Of a stretch of 64,000 nucleotides of DNA, positions 1 to 8,992 are shown piece after piece. The stretch's first letter is position 1. Each line of letters opens with the position of its first letter. Origin of the DNA: Algoriphagus sp. A40 (GTDB lineage Bacteria; Bacteroidota; Bacteroidia; Cytophagales; Cyclobacteriaceae); NCBI RefSeq assembly GCF_002002735.1, contig NZ_MUNY01000044.1, positions 1 through 64,000 of the forward strand. Reading direction: 5' to 3'. The position numbers were made by a program, and so were the translations under genes. The notes below the pieces were generated by a model that was not told the DNA's origin, searched no databases, and saw only the letters and a program-made list of their open reading frames with translations.

Positions 1-116
1 AAAATATATTCTGTAAAAATTTCTTTTTGTGATTTTTTTGGGTTATAATTTTAAAACAGGAGAAAAAAGAAATCAAACCTCTCCAAATATTTATTATTCA
101 TCAAAAAGTTAAAATT

Positions 117-845
117 ATGCCACCTAAAAAAAACGAAAAAAAATCTGTCGCAAATCACGAACAGGACCCAGACCAACTTTGGAAAGCCTTAAAAAGTGAA
201 TTAAAATGTGATTGTACTATTCGGAACGGGAAATTAAAGGTTCTCAACACGCTCTTGGAAAGGGAAATTTCAAGTCTTCAGGAGGTTCATGAATTAAATT
301 GGGATCATGAAAACCTAAAAATAGAATTTCAATCTGTTGATTGGATTGCCCATTTCATTAGTCTACCTGAAGGAGCCAAACTTGCAAAATTTGCAGAGAT
401 GGCAGAAGACATCTATCAATTTCTTGGTAAAGAATATTACTACCAAATCTTAGCTGATATCATTACTACAATGAAAACTATAGGGGATTGGAAGTATGAT
501 GTTTTAGAATTGATCAACTTAGGTAATCATAGTCAAAAACATTTAATGGAAGCAGAAGAATTGGGGAATTTTCACAAGCTTCCAGAATCTTTTACAGTAT
601 TTAGAGGCGTAGGTTTAAATGATAAACAGCACGATGTTGAAGATTACTTATCCACAAGCTGGACTCTTGATCTTGAAATTGCCAAACTTCATGCAAAAAA
701 GTCCACTGGTGTACCCATCCTATTCAAGTATGAAGTTCAAAAAAGAGAAGTACTAGCATATTTTTCGAGATACGGCCAGCATGAAATACTTCTGGATTTC
801 ATGGACATTGATTTTCAGGATGTTGAGATTGAATATCTGGGCTAA
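117..845 (+). CDS. Putative mono-ADP-ribosyltransferase (R-S-E type)
   Basis: The 242-aa product has no signal peptide or membrane segment. Its last ~85 residues show the three signatures of arginine/asparagine-type ADP-ribosyltransferases in the right order and spacing: an Arg in VFRG (R163), an S-T-S strand (179-181), and a Q-x-E motif (Q221, E223) in an acidic, hydrophobic context. Such enzymes move ADP-ribose from NAD to a protein or nucleic acid. The first ~150 residues are helical, Lys/Glu-rich and unrecognised; they could be a targeting or self-inhibiting region. The gene is AT-rich and converges on the HipA-like locus across a shared terminator, so an effector or toxin role is plausible but inferred. 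The family assignment rests on motifs alone. Confidence 0.6.
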   Translation: MPPKKNEKKSVANHEQDPDQLWKALKSELKCDCTIRNGKLKVLNTLLEREISSLQEVHELNWDHENLKIEFQSVDWIAHFISLPEGAKLAKFAEMAEDIYQFLGKEYYYQILADIITTMKTIGDWKYDVLELINLGNHSQKHLMEAEELGNFHKLPESFTVFRGVGLNDKQHDVEDYLSTSWTLDLEIAKLHAKKSTGVPILFKYEVQKREVLAYFSRYGQHEILLDFMDIDFQDVEIEYLG

Positions 846-1038
846 AACCAGGTTGATTAAAGTCAAAACCTTCTTCAATTTAAAGGAAGAATCAACATGG
901 GTAAGCTCCCTCGAAAAAGATGTTTAAAAGTTAAATTATGAAACTAATTGTATTATTTACTAAGATGTTTGGAATAAAATCATTGAAAATTTCTCTTTGT
1001 ATCTCCAAAATGGACTTCATAAAAAAAATGACAAACAA

Positions 1039-1075
1039 AAAGGCCTTGAGAGAATTCTCCCAAGGCCTTTAACTT
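1039..1075. terminator. Bidirectional intrinsic terminator
   Basis: A 10-bp perfect stem (1039-1048 with 1061-1070) encloses a second small palindrome, with A-rich sequence on the left and T-rich on the right. It lies between the convergent ADP-ribosyltransferase gene and the HipS-like gene and can end transcription in both directions. Confidence 0.7.
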
Positions 1076-1085
1076 TTTAAATTAT

Positions 1086-1487
1086 TTAGACTAAATCCAA
1101 CTCATATGGATTGGAAATCGTTTTTTTTCCAAATCGTTTTAACAATTCCAATTCATTGGTTTCATTGATTTTTTCTTTTTTCAGAATCTCCTTTACTGCG
1201 GGCTGTTTTAATCCAGGAATTCGGGTTTGGAAAAATGGCCAAAGGGTATCATTCGAATAAACCTTGTCCAAATTTGAAAACCCCGCAATATGATTGTATT
1301 GGTTACGGAGCTCTTTAAATTCATCCGTATACATAAATTTCCACTCCCCTTCCTCACAAACAAGCTTCCCAATAACAACCTTGTCAATTTTCAGCTCAAA
1401 GGTTGCTTTGGCATCTGCAGGCAAGTGAATCTCGATTTCGCTGTCATCATTCGACTTTGAAAACAGTTTTTTGAAATGCTTTAACAT
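1086..1487 (-). CDS. HipA N-terminal-domain protein (HipS-like)
   Basis: This 133-aa protein matches only the N-terminal subdomain of HipA kinases: a G-x-L...W-x-F-x-Y strand pattern near residues 40-55, then a WPFFxxRIPG segment near 82-92 and a basic, leucine-rich tail. In HipBST systems the equivalent subdomain is a separate protein, HipS, which acts as the antitoxin of the kinase HipT. Here it lies 3 bp downstream of the kinase gene, the opposite of the known hipB-hipS-hipT order. I infer that the two proteins form a complex and that this one restrains the kinase. No HipB-type helix-turn-helix gene is visible next to them. Confidence 0.65.
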   Translation of the reverse strand: MLKHFKKLFSKSNDDSEIEIHLPADAKATFELKIDKVVIGKLVCEEGEWKFMYTDEFKELRNQYNHIAGFSNLDKVYSNDTLWPFFQTRIPGLKQPAVKEILKKEKINETNELELLKRFGKKTISNPYELDLV

Positions 1488-1490
1488 ATT

Positions 1491-2510
1491 TTATTCCTCC
1501 CTAATCCTTTTAAATCTCTCTTTTATAATATGTTCAATCAATTTGCACCTTTCTGGAATGAAAAAACAGAAAAACTCCATTTTTAACATTTCTAGAACCT
1601 GATGCTCGTTTTCTTCTGAAGCCAATTCACTGATTATAACCTTGAATTCAGTATTCAAGTTCTTTAAATATTTAATCAACCCAAAGTGGTTGATTTCACT
1701 GTCCCCATCAATACTGATCCTTGGGCATGCAGACTCGATATAATTTTCCACTTTTCTGCCACCATGGCCCATCGCCTCCAAATGTTTGATGATCCACTCA
1801 TCACTATTGTTCCAGAGCAAACCTCTTGCCGAATCATAAAGTGGTGCCAATCTGGGAATAGTACCGACTTTTTTAGTGTTAGCAATAATCCCCCAATTGT
1901 AAAAGTGTCTATCATTATTTCCAACCAGCCCGTCAAATGCAATCATTTTTACAAGCTCCTTAATCAAATCACTTCCTTGATCTCCAAATTTAAATTCAAT
2001 GGCACGCTGGATAAACTCAAATGTGAATAATTGACGAGACGTGGCTCTTTCATTGGCTATTTTGGCAGCCATTTCCATGTCATCCAAATATTCTCCACAA
2101 ATTTCAGCACCGTGTACAAGTGTTTCATTCTTTTTAAGAAAATATTTACTCAGAAACCTGATTTGGCCATTGATTTTGAAGATCGCCACATCATTCAAAG
2201 TCAGGTTTAGTTCCTGACCAATCCTGTTTATCATGTATTCGATAACGGATTCATGTGGATACCATTTCTCAGCAGTTTTTGCGATGTAAGGAATCCAAGT
2301 TTTTGGATTCTTCCTTCTTATCCCACTTTCCTTGAAGAATTCATACACCCTAATAAACTGTTTTGGGGCATCTCCATCGAGAGGGATATTTTCAACAAAA
2401 TAATCTTTAGGTGAGAGAAATGGTATTTTCTTCTCATTCAACAACAAGCCAGAGCAGCTAATTGATTGCTCTTTTCTAAGTTGATTTTTTGAAGAAATCA
2501 CAGTGAACAA
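1491..2510 (-). CDS. HipA/HipT-like serine/threonine kinase
   Basis: The protein carries the HipA-family catalytic signature: G-N-N-D-R-H-F-x-N-W-G around residues 198-207 (catalytic D200, metal-binding N205) and a P-L-Y-D segment with D226 as the second metal-binding Asp. HipA kinases phosphorylate targets such as glutamyl- or tryptophanyl-tRNA synthetase and induce growth arrest. The HipA N-terminal subdomain is missing here and is supplied by the next gene, 3 bp downstream. The assigned start is a TTG; an in-frame TGA lies 12 codons upstream and there is no ATG between, so the true start is uncertain. The A+T-rich composition fits an acquired toxin-antitoxin locus. Confidence 0.65.
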   Translation of the reverse strand: MFTVISSKNQLRKEQSISCSGLLLNEKKIPFLSPKDYFVENIPLDGDAPKQFIRVYEFFKESGIRRKNPKTWIPYIAKTAEKWYPHESVIEYMINRIGQELNLTLNDVAIFKINGQIRFLSKYFLKKNETLVHGAEICGEYLDDMEMAAKIANERATSRQLFTFEFIQRAIEFKFGDQGSDLIKELVKMIAFDGLVGNNDRHFYNWGIIANTKKVGTIPRLAPLYDSARGLLWNNSDEWIIKHLEAMGHGGRKVENYIESACPRISIDGDSEINHFGLIKYLKNLNTEFKVIISELASEENEHQVLEMLKMEFFCFFIPERCKLIEHIIKERFKRIREE

Positions 2511-3001
2511 ATCTTTGACAAAAATAAGGAATAAATACCGAATTCATGAATCGATATTCTTTTTCCCCTACTTATAGGTTGAAATCCTGATAATTGGTCT
2601 TCTGCCATTTCATGAGTCAGGGATGAATTTTTTGGGATAAAGCGGATCTTTAAATATTTAAATCTTAGTTTTAAGAACCCCAAGATATTTGATGTTTTCT
2701 AAGGTAAAGCCTTACTCTTCTGAGTCAAAAAGTCAATTATTTCTGAAAGTACTTCCTTCCTTTTTTTAACAGGAAGTCAATTCAATTGTGGTTAATTTCT
2801 TGAATTAAGTGTTTGATTATGAATCTCTTTTAGAATTGAAGGGACTTTACTCTGGTTGCAACTATCGTTGATAGGGGGAGCTCTAAAAAGATAAAAAACC
2901 TGTTAGATTCATTTCTGACAGGTTTTCTTGTTTTAATAGGTTTTACCATTTTAGAAAAACCACACTTCTAACCTACCCTTCGCTGTAATTCAATAGCACT
3001 T
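2511..3001. other. Intergenic region without a convincing gene
   Basis: This AT-rich stretch lies upstream of the HipA-like kinase gene and must hold its promoter. The only notable structure is the terminator hairpin near 2895-2926. A short minus-strand frame ending at 2498 overlaps the kinase start but has no recognisable helix-turn-helix and is not called. Confidence 0.5.
2890..2926 (-). terminator. Intrinsic terminator
   Basis: A 9-bp stem (2895-2903 with 2918-2926) is followed, on the minus strand, by a T-rich run. It sits just beyond the decayed ATPase fragment and may be the original terminator of that gene. Confidence 0.55.
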
Positions 3002-3250
3002 TCAATAGCACTTTTGACACTTCAATATTGTATCCAATCCTCTTCCTGCATTGTAAGGCATTGACTGAGTAGTTTTCTTCAACTTCAAAGCCCACTTCAC
3101 AGTGTCTTCAGGACTCAAAAGACTCTCCCCTTTCCTTTGCATAAAAGAATTTACTGAATAAGGAATCCCTATTCCTAAATCTGAAACTGCGATGATGATT
3201 TCACCTTTGTATGGGTAGTACTGACAAAAAACGTAGGAATCAATTGGGGA
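3002..3250 (-). pseudogene. Fragment of a histidine-kinase-like ATPase
   Basis: An in-frame minus-strand translation of about 80 codons ends at 3002-3004. It contains a long amphipathic strand, then an S-D-L-G-I-G-I-P box and, ~45 residues later, an N-A-G-R-G-L segment. These are the G1 and G2 ATP-binding motifs of GHKL ATPases. There is no start codon, an in-frame stop lies directly upstream, and the N-terminal half with the N-box is absent, so this is a remnant. Two direct copies of a short AATAGCACTTT motif overlap its 3' end. Confidence 0.6.
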
Positions 3251-3587
3251 CTATGCATTATATATTTAAACCAGATGAAGAAAAAGTCGATCTTGACAGT
3301 TCCCTCCTTTTAACCAAGCAAGCAGAAACGCTCGCGAGGAAAATAGATTATTAAAGCGGATAGTGTGCTTAACTCCGCAGCCTACAGTGAGGGTGGGGAC
3401 AGGGAAAAAGGAAAAATATTTGCAGAGACCGACGCAAGCCAAAGCTATTCGGGTTAAGGGCAACGACTGAAACCGTTTTGATTTACTAGGAATACTTTTT
3501 CCGGGAGTGGTTCGGATCTGGGAAAGTGGGATTTAGCGATTTTTGGTAAGCTCTATGCCACAAGCCGTTTCTATGTCTTCCGATATT
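3251..3587. other. Intergenic region, nothing recognised
   Basis: This is the space between the ATPase remnant and the end of the sensor kinase gene. A 33-codon plus-strand frame starting at 3253 is open but has no family resemblance, so I do not call it. Confidence 0.4.
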
Positions 3588-6014
3588 CTAGTACCGCTTT
3601 TCACTCAGCATTTGTAAAGGCACGTTAGCTACAAACCTCACAAAAACCTGTACGCCAGCTTCCGATGCAATCGAAAAAACACCATCGATATCTTCTGTCA
3701 ATCCCCGCATCAATTTCAATCCCAAACTTCCGGCGTTCTTCTTTTTATGCTCAGGGATACCTACGCCATTATCGGAAATTCTTAACTCAATCTGTTGCTT
3801 ATCGAGTTCCTTTAGCGAAATGGAGATTCTACTACCCGTCATATCATCCGGAAAAGCATACTTCATAGAATTCGTGATCGCCTCATTCACAATCAGTCCC
3901 AAAGAAACCGCCTGAGACACATCCAATTCAACCCGATCCAGATCCAGAGAAACAGGGATGACCCTGGACACCATGAGACTTTCATGGAGGTGCTGGATCA
4001 GCTCACGGAGATATTCCTCCATATTGATAGAGGCAATGTCCGTCGACTGATACAGCTTCTTGTGGATGAGAGACATGGCATACACCCTGTTCTGACTGTC
4101 CTGAATCGCATAGAGGGCTTCTTCGCTTAAATGCCGAGACTGAGATTCCAACAAACTCAGCACAGTCTGGAGGTTATTTTTGACCCGATGATGGACTTCT
4201 TTGAGGAGCCATTCTTTCTCTGTCAGCAGGTGCTTCAGCTGGTCGTTGGCTTTCTGTTTGACCTGATAGCGGCTATACAGCAGCCCCAAAATGGTCAAAA
4301 GCAAAGCCAGACCTCCGATCGAAATGTTCCTCAAAAGATTAGCCCGCGACAATTCCGCCTCTCTCAACTCGCTCTCTTTGGTTAGAAGCTGGATGTCCTG
4401 GTCCTTCTGAACAGTCTCATATTGGATTTGCAACTCTCTGAGTTTATTTCGTTGTGCAAAAGCAACTGCTGAATCATAGTAAATCTTGTACTTTCCAAAA
4501 TTCGAAACAGCGGATTGGTAGTTGCCTTGCGCAGAGTCGATCTTGTAGAGAGAATGGTACCCGTCACTGAGCGCCCATACCGGCATGTTTTTAAAAGTGA
4601 CAGTTATTTTCTCGGCAAACCTCTGTGACCCCTTCAGATCTCCTATCTCATAATAGAATTTTGAAAGGTTGGTATAATCGGAGGGAACAACAGCGAAGCG
4701 ATGTTCAGGCCCCAAATTGTCAGTCAATGCAACATAGGAATCAAAATATTCCTTCGCCTTGTCCATGTCTTTCAGATTGAAATAGGCCAGTCCCTTGGTA
4801 ATGGTAAGTCGCAGGGACTCGAAGTGATTGGTTGGAGGAAACCCAGCCTCAGATTCTTCAATCGCATCGAGTGCCTTCTGAGGTTCTTCGAAGGCCATAT
4901 AATAGCTAAATTCAAGAAACGGCTTATACCACAAAATCTTTGTCTCCTTTGTCCTGGGAGCATCAAGCGCTCGTTCAATCCACTTTAATCCTGACTCATA
5001 GTCGTTTACAGCGCCATAAATTTGGAAGAGTCGCATGTAACACAAAGGGGCAAAAGCAACATCGCCAGTCTCCTCAATACTTTTGATTGATGCTTCGCCA
5101 AAGGTGAAGGCTTGGAGGTAATCCCCCTTAAATACTTCAATGTAAGCCAGAACATTGTAGGTGTATTGCTTATGTTTAAATCCTATTTCGTCTAGCAACT
5201 CCAAAACCTTAAGTAATTCTTCTTTTGCCAGACTATGATCCGTAAAAAAATGCTCAGTCAACAGATCCTCCAAAATCAGAACTTCGTTGATCGCCATTTT
5301 ATTTTTTCTGCTGAGCCTCAGAGCTTCATCCAACAACTGGATTTTGCCGGGAGACCGTAGTGGCAGGCTTGCCCCTTGTTCCGCCAGGACATGGACAAGA
5401 GAAATCTCATCCTTGTCCTCTCGGCAAAGGTCAGCTGCCTTTCGAAAGTATCCGTTCCCTTTTTCGCTATTTCCGCGTTGAATCTCCAATCTAGCTTGGA
5501 GTTTTAAGCTTTCGATCTGCCACTTCCGGCTGGATGACTCCAAGCTTAATAGGTCAAGTCGCTCCAAATAGTAAGTGGCGCTGTCAATATCCCGCTGCTC
5601 TTGTCCCGGCCTAAACAGGAAATGGCTGCCCATTTCTGCCAGCAACTGGAGGTGATTATCGCCGGTACTTTTACTGAGCAATTCATGAACTTCCTTGAAC
5701 TTACCTTCCTGAATCAACACAGAGCCGGGAGAGTCCGACCCATCATTGTACGCTCCGTTGTAGGGTAGCATGGGGTTAAGATTATAAACTTTACAGGCAA
5801 AAATCATCGCGCTGTCCAGATCAATCTGACCTTGGGAGATACTATACAGGTAGTTGCCAGTACTAATCGCAAGAAAGCGCTTCAAAGGGCCGTCGTAGCT
5901 AGAAGGTATGGGGTTTTGGGTGACCTGCCCGGAAGCAGGCAGTGAAAAACAAATCAAAAAAATCATCGGCATCCAAAACCTGCACACCAAACGTAACTCC
6001 CTTTTTTTCTTCAT
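3588..6014 (-). CDS. TPR-containing sensor histidine kinase (HisKA_2)
   Basis: This 808-aa membrane sensor has an N-terminal signal segment, a large periplasmic helical region with TPR-like repeats (about 50-560), one membrane helix near 570-590 and a cytoplasmic kinase. The phospho-acceptor box reads E-V-H-H-R-V-K-N-N-L-Q (His near residue 608), typical of HisKA_2 kinases. The ATP-binding site shows an N-box (NEAITNSMKYAF), a G1 box (DNGVGIP) and a G2 box (GLKLMRGL). Its core is closely similar to the kinase at 19685-21511, so the two are paralogs. No response regulator is adjacent. It may signal to the regulator at 18174-19688 or to an unlinked partner. Confidence 0.85.
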   Translation of the reverse strand: MKKKRELRLVCRFWMPMIFLICFSLPASGQVTQNPIPSSYDGPLKRFLAISTGNYLYSISQGQIDLDSAMIFACKVYNLNPMLPYNGAYNDGSDSPGSVLIQEGKFKEVHELLSKSTGDNHLQLLAEMGSHFLFRPGQEQRDIDSATYYLERLDLLSLESSSRKWQIESLKLQARLEIQRGNSEKGNGYFRKAADLCREDKDEISLVHVLAEQGASLPLRSPGKIQLLDEALRLSRKNKMAINEVLILEDLLTEHFFTDHSLAKEELLKVLELLDEIGFKHKQYTYNVLAYIEVFKGDYLQAFTFGEASIKSIEETGDVAFAPLCYMRLFQIYGAVNDYESGLKWIERALDAPRTKETKILWYKPFLEFSYYMAFEEPQKALDAIEESEAGFPPTNHFESLRLTITKGLAYFNLKDMDKAKEYFDSYVALTDNLGPEHRFAVVPSDYTNLSKFYYEIGDLKGSQRFAEKITVTFKNMPVWALSDGYHSLYKIDSAQGNYQSAVSNFGKYKIYYDSAVAFAQRNKLRELQIQYETVQKDQDIQLLTKESELREAELSRANLLRNISIGGLALLLTILGLLYSRYQVKQKANDQLKHLLTEKEWLLKEVHHRVKNNLQTVLSLLESQSRHLSEEALYAIQDSQNRVYAMSLIHKKLYQSTDIASINMEEYLRELIQHLHESLMVSRVIPVSLDLDRVELDVSQAVSLGLIVNEAITNSMKYAFPDDMTGSRISISLKELDKQQIELRISDNGVGIPEHKKKNAGSLGLKLMRGLTEDIDGVFSIASEAGVQVFVRFVANVPLQMLSEKRY

Positions 6015-6283
6015 AAGTTGCAGTGGTCCTACCTGTACAAAATATTCCGTTTCCGGAAGTATTCCCTTTCCCGGTTAGTTAGCAAAAAATCCCAGGGTCT
6101 GCCGAATCTCTGCATTAGTCTGACTAATATACAGGAGTATTCTCAGAATTGAGCACCGTTTTGATGACCGGAATTGACAGGATAAACAGTCCAGAATATT
6201 GTGTTTAGGATGAGAGTTTTTGCTCGGGTTAAAGTTTCACCTAAAGAGCAGCTTTCTCCTAAGGATTCTCCACTTCGATCACT

Positions 6284-7354
6284 TTAAAAAATTCCAGAGA
6301 GCTTCAAGGTGCTGATACCGACCTTCTCCGCTTTGCCTCTCAATTCCATATCTCCAAGGGGGATTTTTTGATAGAACCCATCATTGGGAAGGATGGCAAG
6401 CAGCTCGTCCGAAGCCAGAATTCTGACTTGGTGTTCGTTGCACATCCCCAGAATCCGGGAAGTGGTATTGAGCACGTCACCGGACAAAGTCAACTCTCGC
6501 TTGATCACACCAATTTCACCGACAATTACTTTTCCGAAGTGTACTCCAGCCTTAAACTCCGGAACAAAGCCATATTTCAACAGGTATTTGTCTGCCAAGC
6601 CGGTGAAAACTCCACTCATCGCGAAATAACATTTCAGGCAATCGTCATTTCTTCCTTTTTGCGACAGCATCCAGGAAATAATCACCTCATCACCGACGTA
6701 CTGATAGATCTCCCCGCTGTGATCTACAATCGGCCCGGTGATATCCGTAAAGTACTCCTTTAAGAAGCGATGGTAGGTCTCATTTCCCAGTCTTTCAGCG
6801 ATCCTAGTCGAGGAATTAAGATCAACAAACAGGAATATTCTGGTTTCCTCTTTGGCCCTGTGATATTTCCCCAGCAAAAAATTTATCCAGTTATTCTGCC
6901 CAAACTTGTCATTGACCTGTAGGGTCAACTGGGTCAGGACCAGGACGATCAGCCAGGCCATGGCATTTTTCAAATGAATGGAATCTCCTAAAAAAGCGGT
7001 AAACGATTCGGTAAATCCGACGGAATTGGACTTTTGTAGCGCCCAAACCAGGGACACGATTACCACTAGGCTGGAGCTGACCAGGATAAACGAAACAATC
7101 ACCAGCGCGATGGACTTCCAATAGGGACCATCCCGATATCGCTCGTTCACATAGTAAACCAAGACCCCCCCACCCAATACGCCTGCGGCAAAGCCAACGC
7201 TTCCGTTGAGAAGCAAGCTCGATTTCAAGTCATATCCCTCGCTGAATCCGGCAGAACTCAATGAGGAGATCGTCAGGTAGTCATACACGGTCAGGATCAA
7301 TCCAATGACTGTCCAGCTGGTGACAATTAGCAGGTGTTTTTTAAGTTTTATCAT
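6284..7354 (-). CDS. Membrane class III adenylate/guanylate cyclase
   Basis: Several hydrophobic segments in the first ~150 residues precede a class III nucleotide cyclase domain (about 168-345). Visible catalytic features are the metal-binding Asp residues in FVDLNSST and VGDEV, the GDVLN segment, and an N-x-x-x-R pair in LNTTSRI that fits the transition-state-stabilising residues. The architecture (N-terminal membrane region plus one cyclase domain) is common in Bacteroidota and implies cAMP, or less likely cGMP, production in response to a membrane signal. It lies 269 bp downstream of the sensor kinase on the same strand, so joint regulation is possible but unproven. Confidence 0.8.
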   Translation of the reverse strand: MIKLKKHLLIVTSWTVIGLILTVYDYLTISSLSSAGFSEGYDLKSSLLLNGSVGFAAGVLGGGVLVYYVNERYRDGPYWKSIALVIVSFILVSSSLVVIVSLVWALQKSNSVGFTESFTAFLGDSIHLKNAMAWLIVLVLTQLTLQVNDKFGQNNWINFLLGKYHRAKEETRIFLFVDLNSSTRIAERLGNETYHRFLKEYFTDITGPIVDHSGEIYQYVGDEVIISWMLSQKGRNDDCLKCYFAMSGVFTGLADKYLLKYGFVPEFKAGVHFGKVIVGEIGVIKRELTLSGDVLNTTSRILGMCNEHQVRILASDELLAILPNDGFYQKIPLGDMELRGKAEKVGISTLKLSGIF

Positions 7355-7426
7355 GAATTTGGTTCCCTAATTAGTCTTTATGATTGTCGCAATGACACCA
7401 GTAACCAAGTTTTATTTCGATTACAC

Positions 7427-7546
7427 CTCGACAAGCTCGGTGTCCGAAAACCCATTGTCTTTAGGGAGGGGGAGGAAAGGCGGCTTCGCCGCCTTTCCTC
7501 CCCCTCCCTCAATCAAAACATTGTTTCGGTGGTCGAGCTTGTCGAG
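7427..7546. repeat. Long imperfect palindrome with 22-bp perfect core
   Basis: A purine-rich arm (7463-7484) is perfectly complementary to a pyrimidine-rich arm (7488-7509) around a 3-nt loop. Outer arms carrying the dispersed motif CTCGACAAGCTCG and its complement extend the structure to ~120 nt. It lies between the divergently oriented flank of the cyclase gene and the end of the porin gene. It looks like a REP/MITE-type dispersed element that may also stop transcription. Confidence 0.75.
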
Positions 7547-7603
7547 ATCATATCGTAAATTTTTTAATGCTGGTGTAAAAACAGATATTCATTTTAGTCT
7601 TTT

Positions 7604-8962
7604 CTAATATCTATACTGTACAGTAAGTGCTGCAAACAGCACATCCTTGCCTGCTCCCACTTCTTTGAGATACTCATCCGCCTGAAACCAAGTGAATTCC
7701 GGCACAATGGAGAGGTGATCATTCGGGCTGTATTCAAGATTCACTCCCATCTGATTGCCGATCTTCCTCTCTTCACTTTCGGCGAGATATAAAATCCGGA
7801 CATTGGGACCATAGATCCCGTCCTGAGTGCTGAATCTCCAGAAAAGATCATAATCCATCGAAAAAACAAGCTCATCAGCCAAGCTGACCTGAAAAGAAGG
7901 ATGCACATCAATCAGATTTACCGGGCCGATAATCGCCGCCAAGCCAAAATAGGCCCCTCTTGGAAACATGGGATTAAAGGAATTTAGGATGTCGTCTGAA
8001 CGGACTTTGTCCCCACTGATCACTTCAGTTTTCAAGCCAAAGCCAGGCTTGGAATTAAACTGATCCAGCGAATAAAACAGATTTGCGGAAGCGGTATAGG
8101 CACTTATCCGCTGCTCCCCGAAGCTACCAAACTGATACAGCGCCTCCAGATCAAAGCTCAACTTCCGCCAGACACCAGACCACCTGGAACCAATGGAATG
8201 CCTGACTTCCTGTTCAGGAGAAAAGCCGTTGAAAGAAGCCAACTCATCTTCAAATCCGATGTAATAATGGTCCATCTTGGAGTTTTGATTCATATTCCAC
8301 ACCCCATACATTGCCCAAAGTGCTTTTATCCCGCTGATTTCATCATCAAAAACACCCTGTAAGATCTGCACCGGTCGTGCATAAAAAGCATCAATTCCAT
8401 AGCGGGTTGATTTGTAAAACAGCTTGGCCGCGTCGAAACTAAGCCGGTTGTTCGGTCCCTCACGCACCGTGATCAGTCTTTCCGAGCCATAGCTCATTTC
8501 CTGCCGTCCCACACGGGCAGTCAGGTACTTGCTTGGGTTTTCCCAGAGTTTATATTCGAAGAAAAGCTGATGGACGCCCAGCCTGTTTTCATCAATAGGC
8601 CGGTTTGGGTCTGGGCGCCCCACTGCAAATGTGCTGTTCAACTGCGCAAAGGCCCGAAAACGGTTGATGTGCATGTCCCCATGAAACATAAATCGGGTGT
8701 AAAAGGCCAGATACTCTTCCTTAGGTCCATCACCCCAATCCTCATTCTTGAACCATTGGGCTTGATAGCGGATCTCCCCTCCGAGACTTAGAAAGCTATT
8801 TTCCGAAACTGGCAGATATTTGATCTTAGGAAACCGATGTGAGGAATCAGTTTTCAAAAAGCCATAGTCTTCTTCATAGCGAACATTTCTGATCTTATTT
8901 TGCTGAGCCATAGCCAGGTTTGAGATACAAAAACACAAAAGGAAAATTCTCGGTATAGCCAT
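7604..8962 (-). CDS. Alginate-export-type outer-membrane porin
   Basis: A clear signal peptide (about residues 1-19, cleaved after AMA) is followed by ~430 residues of alternating beta-strand pattern. Repeated aromatic-rich strands and a final strand ending in aromatic Tyr-Arg-Tyr are typical of outer-membrane barrels. The segment around RVGRQEMSYGSERLI and the length fit the alginate-export porin family (AlgE-like, Alginate_exp). Such channels pass anionic sugars or other small organic solutes. It lies 30 bp downstream of the lipoprotein amidohydrolase on the same strand, so it may let that enzyme's product or substrate cross the outer membrane. The actual solute is unknown. Confidence 0.7.
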   Translation of the reverse strand: MAIPRIFLLCFCISNLAMAQQNKIRNVRYEEDYGFLKTDSSHRFPKIKYLPVSENSFLSLGGEIRYQAQWFKNEDWGDGPKEEYLAFYTRFMFHGDMHINRFRAFAQLNSTFAVGRPDPNRPIDENRLGVHQLFFEYKLWENPSKYLTARVGRQEMSYGSERLITVREGPNNRLSFDAAKLFYKSTRYGIDAFYARPVQILQGVFDDEISGIKALWAMYGVWNMNQNSKMDHYYIGFEDELASFNGFSPEQEVRHSIGSRWSGVWRKLSFDLEALYQFGSFGEQRISAYTASANLFYSLDQFNSKPGFGLKTEVISGDKVRSDDILNSFNPMFPRGAYFGLAAIIGPVNLIDVHPSFQVSLADELVFSMDYDLFWRFSTQDGIYGPNVRILYLAESEERKIGNQMGVNLEYSPNDHLSIVPEFTWFQADEYLKEVGAGKDVLFAALTVQYRY

Positions 8963-8992
8963 GAATCAATGGGTTTAGCATGATTTCACAAC

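Noticed and set aside
938..1072. 44-codon plus-strand frame starting MKLIVLF
   Set aside because: Its end runs through the terminator hairpin at 1039-1070 and it has no family resemblance.
2498..2683. 61-aa minus-strand frame overlapping the HipA-like kinase start, a possible HipB
   Set aside because: No helix-turn-helix pattern is visible and the composition is unlike a regulator.
3253..3354. 33-codon plus-strand frame MHYIFKPDEEKVDL
   Set aside because: Too short, no homology recognised, lies opposite the remnant ATPase flank.
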